64,000 nt of DNA. Source: Akkermansia sp. Lineage in GTDB: Bacteria > Verrucomicrobiota > Verrucomicrobiia > Verrucomicrobiales > Akkermansiaceae. The stretch is taken from positions 360,289-424,288 of the forward strand of contig JAFZGW010000013.1 in the NCBI GenBank assembly GCA_017555205.1, written 5' to 3'. How positions within the stretch are numbered: position 1 is the stretch's first letter; each line of letters starts with the position of its first letter. The notes below the pieces were generated by a model. The model saw nothing but the letters and a program-made list of their open reading frames with translations. It was not told the DNA's origin and made no database searches. The translations under genes were made by a program, and so were the position numbers. Shown piece after piece: positions 34,178 through 43,438 of this stretch.

Positions 34178-34962
34178 GGCTGATTTTTCTGGGAGACGTA
34201 GTAGGCAAGCCGGGAAGGCTTGCCCTGTATAGGGCTGTGCCGGAATTGCGGGCACAATATGCACCGGCGTTGATTATAGTCAATGGAGAAAACGCCGCGG
34301 GAGGCCGCGGCATAACCCCTTGGCTCTGCGAAGAATTCTTTACCAACGGTGTAGATGTTATCACGCTCGGCGACCATACTTGGGATCAACGGGAACTTAC
34401 CCCGTGGATTAACAGCGAACCCCGTGTACTGCGCCCCTTTAACCTGCAAACCGGTACCCCCGGCAACGGCAGTGTACTCATTGATACCGCCGAAGGCAAA
34501 ATAGGTGTGATAAGCCTGTGCGGGCGCACATTCATGGCACCCGGACCGGAAAATCCATTTACAGCGGGACTCGCCGAAGCCCGGAGACTGCGCGATGCCG
34601 GAGCAATAGCTGTGCTGGTGGATATACACGGCGAAGCCACCAGCGAAAAAATAGCCATGGCACACTGCCTGGACGGCACAGCAAGTGCCGTACTGGGTAC
34701 CCATACCCATGTACAAACGGCCGATGCGCGAATACTGCCGAACGGCACAGCCGCCATGACCGATGTTGGCATGTGCGGACCGCGAGATGCTATTATAGGG
34801 CGAGATGTAGCAGCAGTGTTGCAAGGTTGCTTGAGCGCTATGCCCTGCAAATACCCCGTGGGGGATTGGCCGGCAAGAGTAAGTGGCGCCGTAATAGACA
34901 TAGACCCGACCACAGGCAAGGCATTGAGTATACAAGCGATTAACTTAGACTATGATAGATGA
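34174..34962 (+). CDS. YmdB-like metallophosphoesterase
   Basis: 262 residues, calcineurin-like fold of the YmdB/TIGR00282 group; B. subtilis YmdB is a cyclic-nucleotide phosphodiesterase affecting biofilm and motility. Conserved metal sites: GDVVGKPGR (Asp8), NGENAAGG (Glu39, Asn40), GDHTWD (GNHTWD in most relatives, so the Asn is Asp here), DIHGEATSEK, and GTHTHVQTAD. The substitution Asn to Asp lies in a metal-ligand position and deserves a check. Overlaps uspA by 4 bases and tcdA by 11 bases. Confidence 0.88.
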   Translation: MRLIFLGDVVGKPGRLALYRAVPELRAQYAPALIIVNGENAAGGRGITPWLCEEFFTNGVDVITLGDHTWDQRELTPWINSEPRVLRPFNLQTGTPGNGSVLIDTAEGKIGVISLCGRTFMAPGPENPFTAGLAEARRLRDAGAIAVLVDIHGEATSEKIAMAHCLDGTASAVLGTHTHVQTADARILPNGTAAMTDVGMCGPRDAIIGRDVAAVLQGCLSAMPCKYPVGDWPARVSGAVIDIDPTTGKALSIQAINLDYDR

Positions 34963-35740
34963 GGAACGATTCGGCGGCATAGCCCGCCTGTACGGATTAC
35001 AGGGTGCTGAGCGCTTGGCAAATGCCCGAGTGGCGGTTGTCGGCATAGGCGGGGTGGGCTCTTGGGCGGCGGAGGCGTTGGCACGCAGTGGCGTTGGCAC
35101 GATTATTTTGCAGGACATGGATGACCTGTGCATCACCAACACAAACCGCCAGATACATGCCATGCAAGGCACCTACGGCCAGATGAAAGTAGAAGTCATG
35201 TCGGAGCGACTCAAACTCATCAACCCCGCCGTCGAAGTCGTGCAGCTGCTGTCGTTTTATACCGTATCATCTCCTGAACGCTTATTCGACACCAAGCCCG
35301 ATGTGGTGATAGATGCTATTGACTCCATGCGGCCGAAGACCCACTTAATTGCCGAATGCCACAGGCGCGGCATTCGCATCGTAACTTGCGGCGGCGCAGG
35401 CGGACGCACCAATGCGGCAGCTATATCAATGGCTGACCTTGCTCGCACCTGCGGGGACAACATGCTCTCCCAGTTACGCAAAAACCTGCGGCAGCAATAT
35501 GACTTCCCCCTCTATGACCGCTGCCCTGAAATTGGAATTCCCTGCGTATTTTCCAGCGAGCGTCCGGTATTTCCCCGCTGCGATGGTTCCGTGAGCACCG
35601 AGAGAGAAGCCGGGCAGAAGGGTGGCATCGGCTGCGCCTCCGGCTTCGGTTCCGCCACGCACATTACAGGCACATTCGGGTTCCTGATGGCAGGCAAAGC
35701 CCTCGAAATAATCAGCGCAGAACCGCCGCAAAACAGTTAA
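34952..35740 (+). CDS. tcdA: tRNA threonylcarbamoyladenosine dehydratase
   Basis: E1-like ThiF/HesA family enzyme that converts t6A37 of tRNAs to the cyclic form ct6A using ATP. 262 residues: RFGGIARLYG at the N-terminus, GIGGVGSW nucleotide loop (near residue 32), D-M-D-D and N-R-Q, and the family's C-terminal GTFGFLMAGKALE. The Cys in KGGIGCASGFGS fits. The start overlaps the preceding gene by 11 bases, so translational coupling is likely. Last gene of the uspA-ymdB-tcdA set. Confidence 0.92.
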   Translation: MIDEERFGGIARLYGLQGAERLANARVAVVGIGGVGSWAAEALARSGVGTIILQDMDDLCITNTNRQIHAMQGTYGQMKVEVMSERLKLINPAVEVVQLLSFYTVSSPERLFDTKPDVVIDAIDSMRPKTHLIAECHRRGIRIVTCGGAGGRTNAAAISMADLARTCGDNMLSQLRKNLRQQYDFPLYDRCPEIGIPCVFSSERPVFPRCDGSVSTEREAGQKGGIGCASGFGSATHITGTFGFLMAGKALEIISAEPPQNS

Positions 35741-35822
35741 CATAGCAGCATCTCCCCAAGCACACCGGTTAAACAACGAGCGGCGTGTAGTACACGTTGA
35801 CACGTTATGGCAATTTTGGTGC

Positions 35823-35852
35823 TTGCCATAAGTGGGGGATATATGATATATG
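35823..35852 (+). promoter_or_regulatory. M23 peptidase promoter, probably leaderless
   Basis: TTGCCA (35823-35828), 18 bp, TATATG (35847-35852), 7 bases, ATG at 35860. Confidence 0.5.
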
Positions 35853-35859
35853 TTGCAAT

Positions 35860-36543
35860 ATGGCTCGCTTTTACCACCGGATTTTCGTAGTAACACTGGC
35901 GTTATTCTTCATGCTGGGAAGCACCTCCTGCGGTGTAACCATGGCTCAGAAAACAGCTGACGGCAAGTGGGCGCTCGTACCACTGGCGGATGGTTTCGAC
36001 TATCCGGTCGGCAAGCCAAACGGTGTCGGTTATTACAAAGCTCGCGGTCTGCGACTGAAAACGCCTCGTCACTTAGGCGAAGACTGGAATGGTAATGGTG
36101 GCGGCAACACCGATTTGGGCGCCCCCGTTTACACCATCGGTCATGGTCTTGTGACGTATGCGGCAGACGCACGCGGCCGTTGGGGCAAAGTAGTGATAGT
36201 ACGTCACGCATTCCGCGAGCCCAAGAGCGGACGAGTACTCTGCTGCCAAACCCTCTATGCCCACCTCGACCGTATTGATGTTCGACTCGGGCAGCTGGTA
36301 AGCCGTGGTGATCAGGTGGGTACCATCGGCACCAATCGCGGCATGTTCCCTGCTCACCTGCACGCAGAGCTGCACTTCAACATATTGGTAAATTGCGGCC
36401 AACAAGGTATACCGAAAACCGCCAAAAACTACGGCAATCTTTCGGCATTCATCAATCATTATCGTCGCTTAGCCCCGGAAAGCAAGTACGTTAAACTCCC
36501 TATCGGGTGTTTCCTGCCTTACAAAGACACAGAAGGGCTGTAA
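35860..36543 (+). CDS. M23-family (LytM-like) peptidase, probably lipoprotein
   Basis: 227-residue exported peptidoglycan endopeptidase. Signal segment of about 20 residues ends in GSTSCG, a possible but poor lipobox. Zinc ligands: His in RHLGEDW (HxxxD motif), and HLHAELHF with the HxH pair; the motif order is that of M23/LytM, and unlike degenerate activators all ligands appear kept. Likely cuts peptide cross-bridges during envelope growth. Start at 35860 because the preceding frame lacks a signal peptide and spans the promoter. Shares one base with nadD (TAATG). Confidence 0.85.
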   Translation: MARFYHRIFVVTLALFFMLGSTSCGVTMAQKTADGKWALVPLADGFDYPVGKPNGVGYYKARGLRLKTPRHLGEDWNGNGGGNTDLGAPVYTIGHGLVTYAADARGRWGKVVIVRHAFREPKSGRVLCCQTLYAHLDRIDVRLGQLVSRGDQVGTIGTNRGMFPAHLHAELHFNILVNCGQQGIPKTAKNYGNLSAFINHYRRLAPESKYVKLPIGCFLPYKDTEGL

Positions 36544-37097
36544 TGAAAACCTGCCTATTCGGAGGCTCGTTTGACCCTATACATACAGGGCATCTGACCA
36601 TTGCCACGGCGGCGATAAAGGCTGCCGGGCTGGAACGCATTCTCTTTCTGCCGGCGGCATGTTCACCATTTAAGACCGGGCGGCAGCACTATTTCAGCGA
36701 TACCCAGCGCCTGGCCATGCTGCGTGCCGCAGTTGCCCCCATACCACAGGCCGAGGTCAGCACGCTGGATCTTACCCTCCCCCCGCCCAGCTACAGCTGG
36801 CGAGTAGTGGCAGCCTGTCGCGAACAATCCCCGGAAGACGAGCTCTACTGGCTCATGGGAACCGACCAGTGGGAACAACTGCACCGATGGGCAAAATACG
36901 ATTACCTCTGCGAGCAGCTCCACTTCATTGTCTATCACCGGGGAACAGCCCCCGCCCCCCGTCAGGGAGCCCGAGCCATTTTCATAGCAGGTGACCACCC
37001 AGCCTCGTCCTCCGCTATACGCGAGGCACTGCAAGCCGGCAAACAACCACCGGCAGATTGGATTCCGGCCGGCGTCGCTCCCTATTTACACCCATAA
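36543..37097 (+). CDS. nadD: Nicotinate-mononucleotide adenylyltransferase
   Basis: Joins NaMN and ATP to deamido-NAD in NAD synthesis. 184 residues, nucleotidyltransferase fold: FGGSFDPIHTGHL (GxFDPxHxGH motif), the central WLMGTDQWEQLHRW that marks NadD, and the ISSxxxR-like SSSAIREAL near the end. Family length 190-210, so full. Start codon overlaps the M23 stop by one base, so the gene is translated from the same transcript. Function certain by motif. Confidence 0.95.
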   Translation: MKTCLFGGSFDPIHTGHLTIATAAIKAAGLERILFLPAACSPFKTGRQHYFSDTQRLAMLRAAVAPIPQAEVSTLDLTLPPPSYSWRVVAACREQSPEDELYWLMGTDQWEQLHRWAKYDYLCEQLHFIVYHRGTAPAPRQGARAIFIAGDHPASSSAIREALQAGKQPPADWIPAGVAPYLHP

Positions 37098-37135
37098 AAT
37101 TATACCATTAATATAGGTACAGCGCAGATTTAAGC

Positions 37136-37164
37136 TTGCGGTGCGGTGTAAATTCAGGTAAACT
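37136..37164 (+). promoter_or_regulatory. dsbD promoter, probably leaderless
   Basis: TTGCGG (37136-37141), 17 bp, TAAACT (37159-37164), 6 bases, ATG at 37171. Confidence 0.65.
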
Positions 37165-37170
37165 GCCGAC

Positions 37171-40100
37171 ATGAACATTGCTAGATTTCTGACAATGGCG
37201 ACAGCTCTGCTGGTCGGCACGGTTCAGGCACAGTTCGGCGGGCTCCCCTTCGGAGCCGATTCTGCGCAACAACCTGCCTCCATGACAGTTAGCAGCAAAG
37301 CAAGCGTAAGCAGCTACAAGGCGGGGGAACCCTTCTATGTAGCACTCCAAGCTGATATACCGCAGCCGTGGCATGCCTATTACCGCAATCCTGCCACCAT
37401 CGGCGAGCCCATGACAGCTGAACTCACTGCCCCCGAGGGATTTACAGTTGAAGGTCCCTATTGGCAGACTCCCGACCGCCACGAAGGAATGCTCGGTGTA
37501 GCATACACCTACAACAAGCCCACCGTAATCTGGAAACTTACCCCCGCAGCCACAGCCCCGCAGCAAGCCGAAATCACCATGAGCGCCACCGCTCAAACTT
37601 GCTCAGACACAGGCTGCAACCCGCCCGAAACGAAAACAGCAACCCTCACGCTGAATGCCGGCGACGGTGCAGCTGCCGCCGAATGGGCAGCAGAGGAAAA
37701 GCTGGTCGAGCAACTGGGAGATACCGCCACCACCATCAGCGCAACACAAACTACTGACAGTGTGGTACTGAACTTCACCGCCGAAGGCGAGGTAACAAGT
37801 GCCTACTTCTTCTCGGATGACAACTCCATCAACCCCTCTGCAGCTCAAACTTTCACTAAAACAGATAATGGCTATAGCCTGACACTGCCCCGCAATGATG
37901 GTAAGGACAGCATGTTCCCCGTAAAGGATGAAGCGCTGGTAGGGCATGAGTTGCCTGCGCTCAACGGTATTCTTACTTTCGATGGCAAACACGCTGTCGT
38001 AAAAGTCACCTTCGATGGCGTGGCGCCCCCCTCCCCGGCCGAGGCAACTACAGAAGAGGCTGATGAGGACGAGGAAGAAAGCGACGAGGAGGAAGAAGCA
38101 GACGAAGAAGATGCAACTACCGAGGAGGACGAAGAAGATGCTACAGAAAGCACCGACAACACCACCACACCGGCAGATAGTGCAGCTATCGGCGGCTTCA
38201 CCGTCAGTGGCGCAACCGATGGCGGATTCGGTGGCGGACTTTTCGGTGCAGGCCCTCAGCAAGCGGCCTCAATGACCATAAGCAGCAGCAGCAGCGTGAG
38301 CAGCTACAAGGTGGGCGAATCCTTCTATGTAGCACTTCAAGCTGATATTCCCCAACCGTGGCACGCCTACTACCGCAACCCCGCTACCGTGGGTGAGCCG
38401 ATGACAGCCACCCTTTCCGCCCCCGAAGGCTTTGCCGTTGAGGGCCCCTACTGGTCTGCACCTCACCGCCACGAGGGTATGCTTGGCGTAGCTTATACCT
38501 ACAATACCCCCATTGTAGTATGGAAACTTACCCCGGCAGCAACTGCTCCGCAGCAGGCTGAAATCACAGTAAGTGCCACTGCTCAGACATGCTCAGACAC
38601 CGGTTGCAACCCGCCCGAAACCAAGTCTGCAACTATCACCCTGAGCGCCGGCGATGGCGCAGCAGCCGCCAACTGGAATGCGCTCGAAAAGCAGGTGGAA
38701 GTACTGGGTAATATCCCCACCACAGCCACTATCACCCAAACAGCTGAAAGCGTGGTATTAAACTTCACAGCAGATGGCGCTGTAACCGAGGCCTACTTCT
38801 TCTCGGACGACAATTCCATCAATCCTTCTGCCGCTCAAACACTGACCAAAACTGAGAACGGCTACAGCCTGACACTGCCTCGCAATGACGGCAAAGACAG
38901 CATGTTCCCCGTTAAGGATGAATCTCTGGTGGGCAAAGAACTTCCCGCCCTGAGCGGCATTCTGGTAATTGACGGCAAAATGACCTCCCTCAACGTGAGT
39001 GCCGTTGCTCCTGCTCAGACTGTAACGCAACAAACAACAACACAGGAACAGCCCGAACAGCAAATACCGGGGGACATTCCGGCAGGCATTTGGGGTATAT
39101 TCGGCTCCCTCTTCCTGGGCGGCCTCATTCTTAACCTCATGCCCTGCGTATTCCCTGTCATTGGTCTCAAGATTATGAGCTTTGTGGAACTGGGCGGCGG
39201 CGAGCGTCACAAGGTGTTCATGCACTCGCTCATATTCGTAATGGGCATACTCGTTTCATTCTGGGCACTGGCAGCAGCGCTGATTGTGGTATCCAACCTC
39301 GAGGTATTGTCTGCCACCCCCTGGACTGAATGGCTGCAAACACTGTGGAATGACGCCGGCTCCGACACCCGCAGCTGGGCCGTATGGATGCAGAATGAGT
39401 GGATAGTCTACGCCATTCTGCTGCTGCTGCTCGTTCTTGGGCTGAGCATGTTCGGGCTGTTTGAAATCGGTGTAGGTGCGACCTCAGCCGGTCAGGGCTT
39501 GCAGCAGAAGAAGGGCCTGTGGGGCTCGTTCTTCCAAGGCCTGTTGGTAACGGTAGTAGCCACCCCCTGCAGTGCGCCCTTCTTGGGTGCTGCCATGCCC
39601 GCGGCCATGTCTCTGCCCGGTGTGTGGATGCTGCTCGCGCTTACCTTCATGGCGTTGGGTCTGGCCTTCCCCTACATTGTGATGGGAGCCTGCCCCTCTC
39701 TGGTGAACATCTTGCCGCGCCCCGGCGCCTGGATGGAGTCACTTAAGCAGGGGCTCTCCTTCCTGCTCTTTGCCGCCGCAGCGTGGATGCTGGATGTCTA
39801 CCTCGCCTTCCTGCCCGAGGAATTCAGCGTTGATCGCCCGTGGATTCTCATGTCGCTCGTGGTATTCTGCTCCGCCTTCTGGGTATACGGTCGCTGGTGC
39901 CCGATTTACCAAAGCAAATCAGCTCGCGCAATCGGCGGCAGCATTGCCATTCTGCTTGTTGCCTTGGGTGTATGGGGCTCCATGCCCCGCCCGGCATCGG
40001 AGAACGCAACAGCCTCAGCCTCCACCACCGAGCAGGCGGCAACGGTCGGCTACACCGTTGCCACCGGCGAACACCCCACTTGGAATACTTGGAGCAAAGC

Positions 40101-40425
40101 TCTCATGGACAAAGCCCTCGCCGACGGTCACCCCGTCTATGTAGACTTCACCGCCAAGTGGTGCGCCACCTGCCAAATGAACAAGAAGACCGCTTACACT
40201 ACCGACGTGTGCGCCCTTTTCGAGAAAGGCAAGGTTGTGCTCATGAGAGCAGACAAAACAAGACCCGATGCAGCAATCGACGCCGAAATGCGTCGACTGA
40301 ACCGCTCATCCGTACCGGTAAACGTGCTCTACATGCCCGGTAAAGAGCCTGCTATCACCACCGAATTGCTCACCCCCATTTATATGGATGGTTTCCTCAA
40401 CGAGCAACTCGGGCTCGGTAAGTAA
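37171..40425 (+). CDS. dsbD: DsbD-type thiol:disulfide interchange protein with duplicated N-terminal domain
   Basis: 1084 residues, against about 570 in E. coli. DsbD carries electrons from cytoplasmic thioredoxin across the inner membrane to periplasmic partners. Order here: signal peptide (1-20); DsbD-alpha-like domain 1 (about 21-273, Cys144 and Cys149); an acidic linker of Glu/Asp (about 291-336); DsbD-alpha-like domain 2 (about 352-603, Cys474 and Cys479), nearly the same as domain 1; eight membrane helices (about 640-930) with the paired Cys659 (MPCVFP) and Cys800 (TPCSAPF); C-terminal thioredoxin domain with WCATC (Cys998, Cys1001). All redox Cys are present. The doubled alpha domain is unusual. 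Monocistronic. Confidence 0.92.
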   Translation: MNIARFLTMATALLVGTVQAQFGGLPFGADSAQQPASMTVSSKASVSSYKAGEPFYVALQADIPQPWHAYYRNPATIGEPMTAELTAPEGFTVEGPYWQTPDRHEGMLGVAYTYNKPTVIWKLTPAATAPQQAEITMSATAQTCSDTGCNPPETKTATLTLNAGDGAAAAEWAAEEKLVEQLGDTATTISATQTTDSVVLNFTAEGEVTSAYFFSDDNSINPSAAQTFTKTDNGYSLTLPRNDGKDSMFPVKDEALVGHELPALNGILTFDGKHAVVKVTFDGVAPPSPAEATTEEADEDEEESDEEEEADEEDATTEEDEEDATESTDNTTTPADSAAIGGFTVSGATDGGFGGGLFGAGPQQAASMTISSSSSVSSYKVGESFYVALQADIPQPWHAYYRNPATVGEPMTATLSAPEGFAVEGPYWSAPHRHEGMLGVAYTYNTPIVVWKLTPAATAPQQAEITVSATAQTCSDTGCNPPETKSATITLSAGDGAAAANWNALEKQVEVLGNIPTTATITQTAESVVLNFTADGAVTEAYFFSDDNSINPSAAQTLTKTENGYSLTLPRNDGKDSMFPVKDESLVGKELPALSGILVIDGKMTSLNVSAVAPAQTVTQQTTTQEQPEQQIPGDIPAGIWGIFGSLFLGGLILNLMPCVFPVIGLKIMSFVELGGGERHKVFMHSLIFVMGILVSFWALAAALIVVSNLEVLSATPWTEWLQTLWNDAGSDTRSWAVWMQNEWIVYAILLLLLVLGLSMFGLFEIGVGATSAGQGLQQKKGLWGSFFQGLLVTVVATPCSAPFLGAAMPAAMSLPGVWMLLALTFMALGLAFPYIVMGACPSLVNILPRPGAWMESLKQGLSFLLFAAAAWMLDVYLAFLPEEFSVDRPWILMSLVVFCSAFWVYGRWCPIYQSKSARAIGGSIAILLVALGVWGSMPRPASENATASASTTEQAATVGYTVATGEHPTWNTWSKALMDKALADGHPVYVDFTAKWCATCQMNKKTAYTTDVCALFEKGKVVLMRADKTRPDAAIDAEMRRLNRSSVPVNVLYMPGKEPAITTELLTPIYMDGFLNEQLGLGK
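37231..37989 (+). repeat. Direct repeat copy 1, dsbD alpha domain
   Basis: Copy 1 of an in-gene tandem duplication with a period of about 990 bases. Matches copy 2 (38224-38979) at most residues, without net indel over its main part. Confidence 0.9.
38224..38979 (+). repeat. Direct repeat copy 2, dsbD alpha domain
   Basis: Second copy. Between the copies lies a Glu/Asp-rich linker (38041-38150) made mainly of GAG/GAA/GAC/GAT codons. Confidence 0.9.
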
Positions 40426-40439
40426 CCCACCTCATTTAT

Positions 40440-40465
40440 CCCCGCCGCGTTAATTCGCGGCGGGG
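40440..40465 (+). terminator. GC-rich hairpin after dsbD
   Basis: CCCCGCCGCG (40440-40449) pairs with CGCGGCGGGG (40456-40465). No T-run; probable but not certain terminator. Confidence 0.5.
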
Positions 40466-40837
40466 TAATAGCATCTGCTACCCTATCATAAAATCCCCCT
40501 CTTGTCTGCTTGGAACCGAGCAAGTAAAACAGCTCAACGCCACTTACTGCGGCTCTGATTATCAGGCAAGCCCCCCAGCGCCATACGAAAGGTATTATCC
40601 CGAAACCCGCATCATTTATACCAATCGGGAGCAGATTGCTTTGATTTTATTCTGTTTATGGAGGCAGATGCCCCCTTCGTGTAGGACAACCTGCGCTCCG
40701 CAGAAAATAATGAGGGAGATAGCAGGGCAAAATTCTCCGACTCCATACCATCAGCGGCTCCACGTACACGGAACGCCTCAATAAAGCAATGGAATTTATT
40801 GATAGCTTATAATCAAGCAAAAACTGCGTTTTTCACC
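40466..40837. other. Gene-free region, possible gene remnant
   Basis: About 370 bases without an intact gene. Plus-strand fragments in two frames (near 40685-40735 and 40741-40812) read like adjoining pieces of one protein tail (DNLRSAENNEG..., then ISGSTYTERLNKAMEFIDSL and a stop at 40810) separated by a frameshift. This may be a decayed gene; no family is recognised. Confidence 0.35.
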
Positions 40838-41371
40838 TCAGAAAAGCTTGTGCACAATAGAAGGTGCCGAATCTGCCGGATACAGCACTTTCTCGTGTCC
40901 TTGCTCCGAGCGCTTCTGCTCGACCACTTTCACGATTTCTCCATCAGGATTCACGGTAAACACGATATACCGCTGACTGCCCCGAGGGAACTCAAATGGG
41001 GTGTCCGTCTGTTCTTTTGTGATTGTAATATATGGACCTTTAGCCGGAACCTCATGGCTCTGCCAGCGGTATGTGTGGCGCTCTAAGGTTTTACCGTCGG
41101 CCGAAAGTTTGTATTGCCGCAAATAAAAATGACTTACTCCATTTTTGGCACGAACGGGCGGCATGCAACACTCAAATACCAGGGTTCCGCTTTCAGAGTC
41201 CCAATACGGCGCCTGAGCGGTACGGTCAAAGCGCGACAACTTGCTGCCGGGGCCCGGGGCTACATATCCGGAAGGCAGTGCAATGGGTTCCGCTTCACGC
41301 AGCAAGTATACGTCTTCACCAAAACAGAGCGCGGTAAGCGCTGCCATTGCTATATGCGGTAAGAAGTTCAT
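40838..41371 (-). CDS. Exported protein of unknown function
   Basis: 177 residues. Signal peptide of about 18 residues (ending ALCFG) and a probably all-beta body with a Cys pair (FECCMPP near residue 70). Motifs: YIVFTVNPDGEIVKVVEQ near 140-157. Not recognised. Convergent with dsbD; the HAD gene after it is on the same strand but separate. A TATAAA 4 bases upstream of the ATG is too close to count as a -10 box. Confidence 0.6.
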   Translation of the reverse strand: MNFLPHIAMAALTALCFGEDVYLLREAEPIALPSGYVAPGPGSKLSRFDRTAQAPYWDSESGTLVFECCMPPVRAKNGVSHFYLRQYKLSADGKTLERHTYRWQSHEVPAKGPYITITKEQTDTPFEFPRGSQRYIVFTVNPDGEIVKVVEQKRSEQGHEKVLYPADSAPSIVHKLF

Positions 41372-41394
41372 ATATTTTATAGTAAAGAAGGAGT

Positions 41395-42048
41395 TTAAGC
41401 CCCCTGCAACGCACTTAACAATGCAGTAAGTGAGGGAAGCTTATATGCCGCTCGCGTTAGGTTCGAACTCTCCGTCATACGGTTGGGTATAGCCACACAG
41501 GGTATACCTGCATTTTGAGCGGATATCGTACCATTCTCCGAATCCTCAACTATCAGGCAATCCTCCTTGGATAGACCGAGGCACTGCTGAGCAGCAAGAA
41601 AAAGGTCAGGAGAGGGTTTCACGGCGTAACCATCCGTACGTGTAAATACACCTGCAAATCGTTCGTATATGCCCAGACGCTCCAGCCAGCCCTGCACCCA
41701 TCGACGTGAAGACGAACTGGCAACCGCGACGCCTATCCCCTGCTCCTCACACCAATCAAGCAGCTCCACGGCACCGGCCATCAGTCCGCTGCGCGCCAAA
41801 TCAGCCTCCAGCACAGCCTGACGAGCAGGTGTTTCCACCTCCCAATCATATTTTTTACCGGTAAGCTTTTCGAGATAATCCGCCGGGTTCCAATGCGAAT
41901 ACCCGGCACCCAAGCAAGGCGAATAAGTGGCTATGGAAATCTCCTGCCCCTCGCGAGCATACAACTGCACCCACGACTGGTAGATAGCCCATTCCGTATC
42001 TACCAGTACTCCGTCAAAATCAAAAATAATACCACGGGGGCGCCTCAT
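41395..42048 (-). CDS. HAD-superfamily hydrolase (beta-phosphoglucomutase-like subgroup)
   Basis: 217 residues. HAD motif I FDFDGVLVDTE (nucleophile Asp10, acid Asp12), helical cap (about 18-85), motif II VASSSSRRW, motif III Lys in VKPSPDLF, motif IV VEDSENG. The S-S-S-x-R pattern and cap type resemble sugar-phosphatase/phosphoglucomutase members such as YniC or PgmB; the substrate is not evident. Overlaps the LptF/G gene upstream by 4 bases, so they share a transcript. Confidence 0.82.
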   Translation of the reverse strand: MRRPRGIIFDFDGVLVDTEWAIYQSWVQLYAREGQEISIATYSPCLGAGYSHWNPADYLEKLTGKKYDWEVETPARQAVLEADLARSGLMAGAVELLDWCEEQGIGVAVASSSSRRWVQGWLERLGIYERFAGVFTRTDGYAVKPSPDLFLAAQQCLGLSKEDCLIVEDSENGTISAQNAGIPCVAIPNRMTESSNLTRAAYKLPSLTALLSALQGA

Positions 42049-43406
42049 GATTCACCCTTCAATTTTGCCTGCAACCACTCCTTAAATGAGCGGTGAGCCA
42101 GGTTCTTGCGGAAAATATAAATGGAGACGAACACGTAGAGCACGTTGGGAATCCATGCGCTGATCCAAGCCTGAATAATGCCAGCCTCGCCCAATGCCGG
42201 GAACACGCGATACAGGAACAACATGAAGGCTGCCAGCACAACAGCAATGCCGATTCCCTTCATCGTGCCACGTCGCTGGAACGTCACAGAACTCGGTATA
42301 GCCAGCAAAACCAACACCAGACAGCTGAATACCCTCGCTATGCGCACATGCCACTCCGTGCGTTTCTTCGCTCTGTCTTCGCGTGAACCGGCGCCGGATT
42401 TTATGTACTCATACAGCATGGAGGTACCCATGGCATCAATACGCCCACCTGCACCGGGGCTGATAATCTGATAGGGCTTTTCACCGAAATCACAGACCAG
42501 CTCAGCTTCGAACTGCTCGTCCTGCGGGCGTTCATAAGCCTTGGCGATATTGCGGATATAAACATTGTGGAGAGTCCAGGTGGATTCCTGCTTATTCCAC
42601 ACTGCCTGTTCGGCCGTGTACTGGCGGGACAAGCGGGAATCATCGTCAAACTGCTCGATAACCAGTTGGCGAAGCGGCGCACCCGGGTTAGCGATGGTAG
42701 AGGGCTTACCTACACGCCAGATTCGATTATAAGTATCACTTCTATAAATGATTGGGGGAGCGGAGCCGTCTTCTGTTCGTTGCTGTTTAAGGATAATCTG
42801 GCGATACAGGGAGCCGTTGGGAGCCCAGTGGAAGCCGAATATGCCATATATCATAGCCACGATAACAGAGAAAAAGAACACCGGCATGCACAAGCGCAAC
42901 AGGGAACGCCCTGACTGCATCATGCCCGTAATTTCACAGGTGCCGGAAAGTTTGCTGAGACACCACATGGTGCCCATCATAAGCGTATAGGGCAAAATCT
43001 GGTACAGGAACATGGGCAACTGGGAGCCGTAAAAGCGCAGTGCCTGAATAACCGGGTCATCAAAACGTGAGCGAAAACGCTCCATATTGTCGGTAAAGTC
43101 CGCCAATATGTATATGAGCAGCAATATGCCCGTACACATCAGAAAGTAGCTGATAAAGTTACGGCTCATGTAGCGATCCATCGTACCCATGAACGAGTAG
43201 CCCACAGCACCGAGGAACGGCAGGTAACAGAGTAAGGCCAGAAAGACCGGGCGGCACATTTGCTCAATGGGGTAGCTCTCCGGCATACCCGGCACCTCCC
43301 ACTGCATCTGCTCCAGCTCAACCGGCACCAAGTACAACGCCAACAACGTGCCGAATGCAAACAACACGATAGCAGGCAGGCCTCTTTGCATCAACTCTTT
43401 CAGCAT
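42045..43406 (-). CDS. LptF/LptG-family LPS export permease
   Basis: 453 residues with six membrane helices, three at each end, around a periplasmic beta-jellyroll domain (about 200-350). It is part of the LptB2FG ABC transporter that pulls LPS from the inner membrane. Typical: a short charged N-terminus, DNMERF, YQILPYTLMMG, and SVTFQRRGTMKGIGIAV in the fourth helix region. Whether LptF or LptG is not decided. Start set at 43406; an in-frame codon further up would add 13 residues and touch the neighbouring gene's stop. In operon with the HAD gene. Confidence 0.82.
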   Translation of the reverse strand: MLKELMQRGLPAIVLFAFGTLLALYLVPVELEQMQWEVPGMPESYPIEQMCRPVFLALLCYLPFLGAVGYSFMGTMDRYMSRNFISYFLMCTGILLLIYILADFTDNMERFRSRFDDPVIQALRFYGSQLPMFLYQILPYTLMMGTMWCLSKLSGTCEITGMMQSGRSLLRLCMPVFFFSVIVAMIYGIFGFHWAPNGSLYRQIILKQQRTEDGSAPPIIYRSDTYNRIWRVGKPSTIANPGAPLRQLVIEQFDDDSRLSRQYTAEQAVWNKQESTWTLHNVYIRNIAKAYERPQDEQFEAELVCDFGEKPYQIISPGAGGRIDAMGTSMLYEYIKSGAGSREDRAKKRTEWHVRIARVFSCLVLVLLAIPSSVTFQRRGTMKGIGIAVVLAAFMLFLYRVFPALGEAGIIQAWISAWIPNVLYVFVSIYIFRKNLAHRSFKEWLQAKLKGES

Positions 43407-43438
43407 GATATAAAATCTATATTTCCGACAACATTCAC

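Noticed and set aside
41455..41480. TTCGA-type tRNA T-loop-like motif
   Set aside because: It is inside the HAD gene and there is no acceptor or anticodon stem around it. No tRNA was found in the window.
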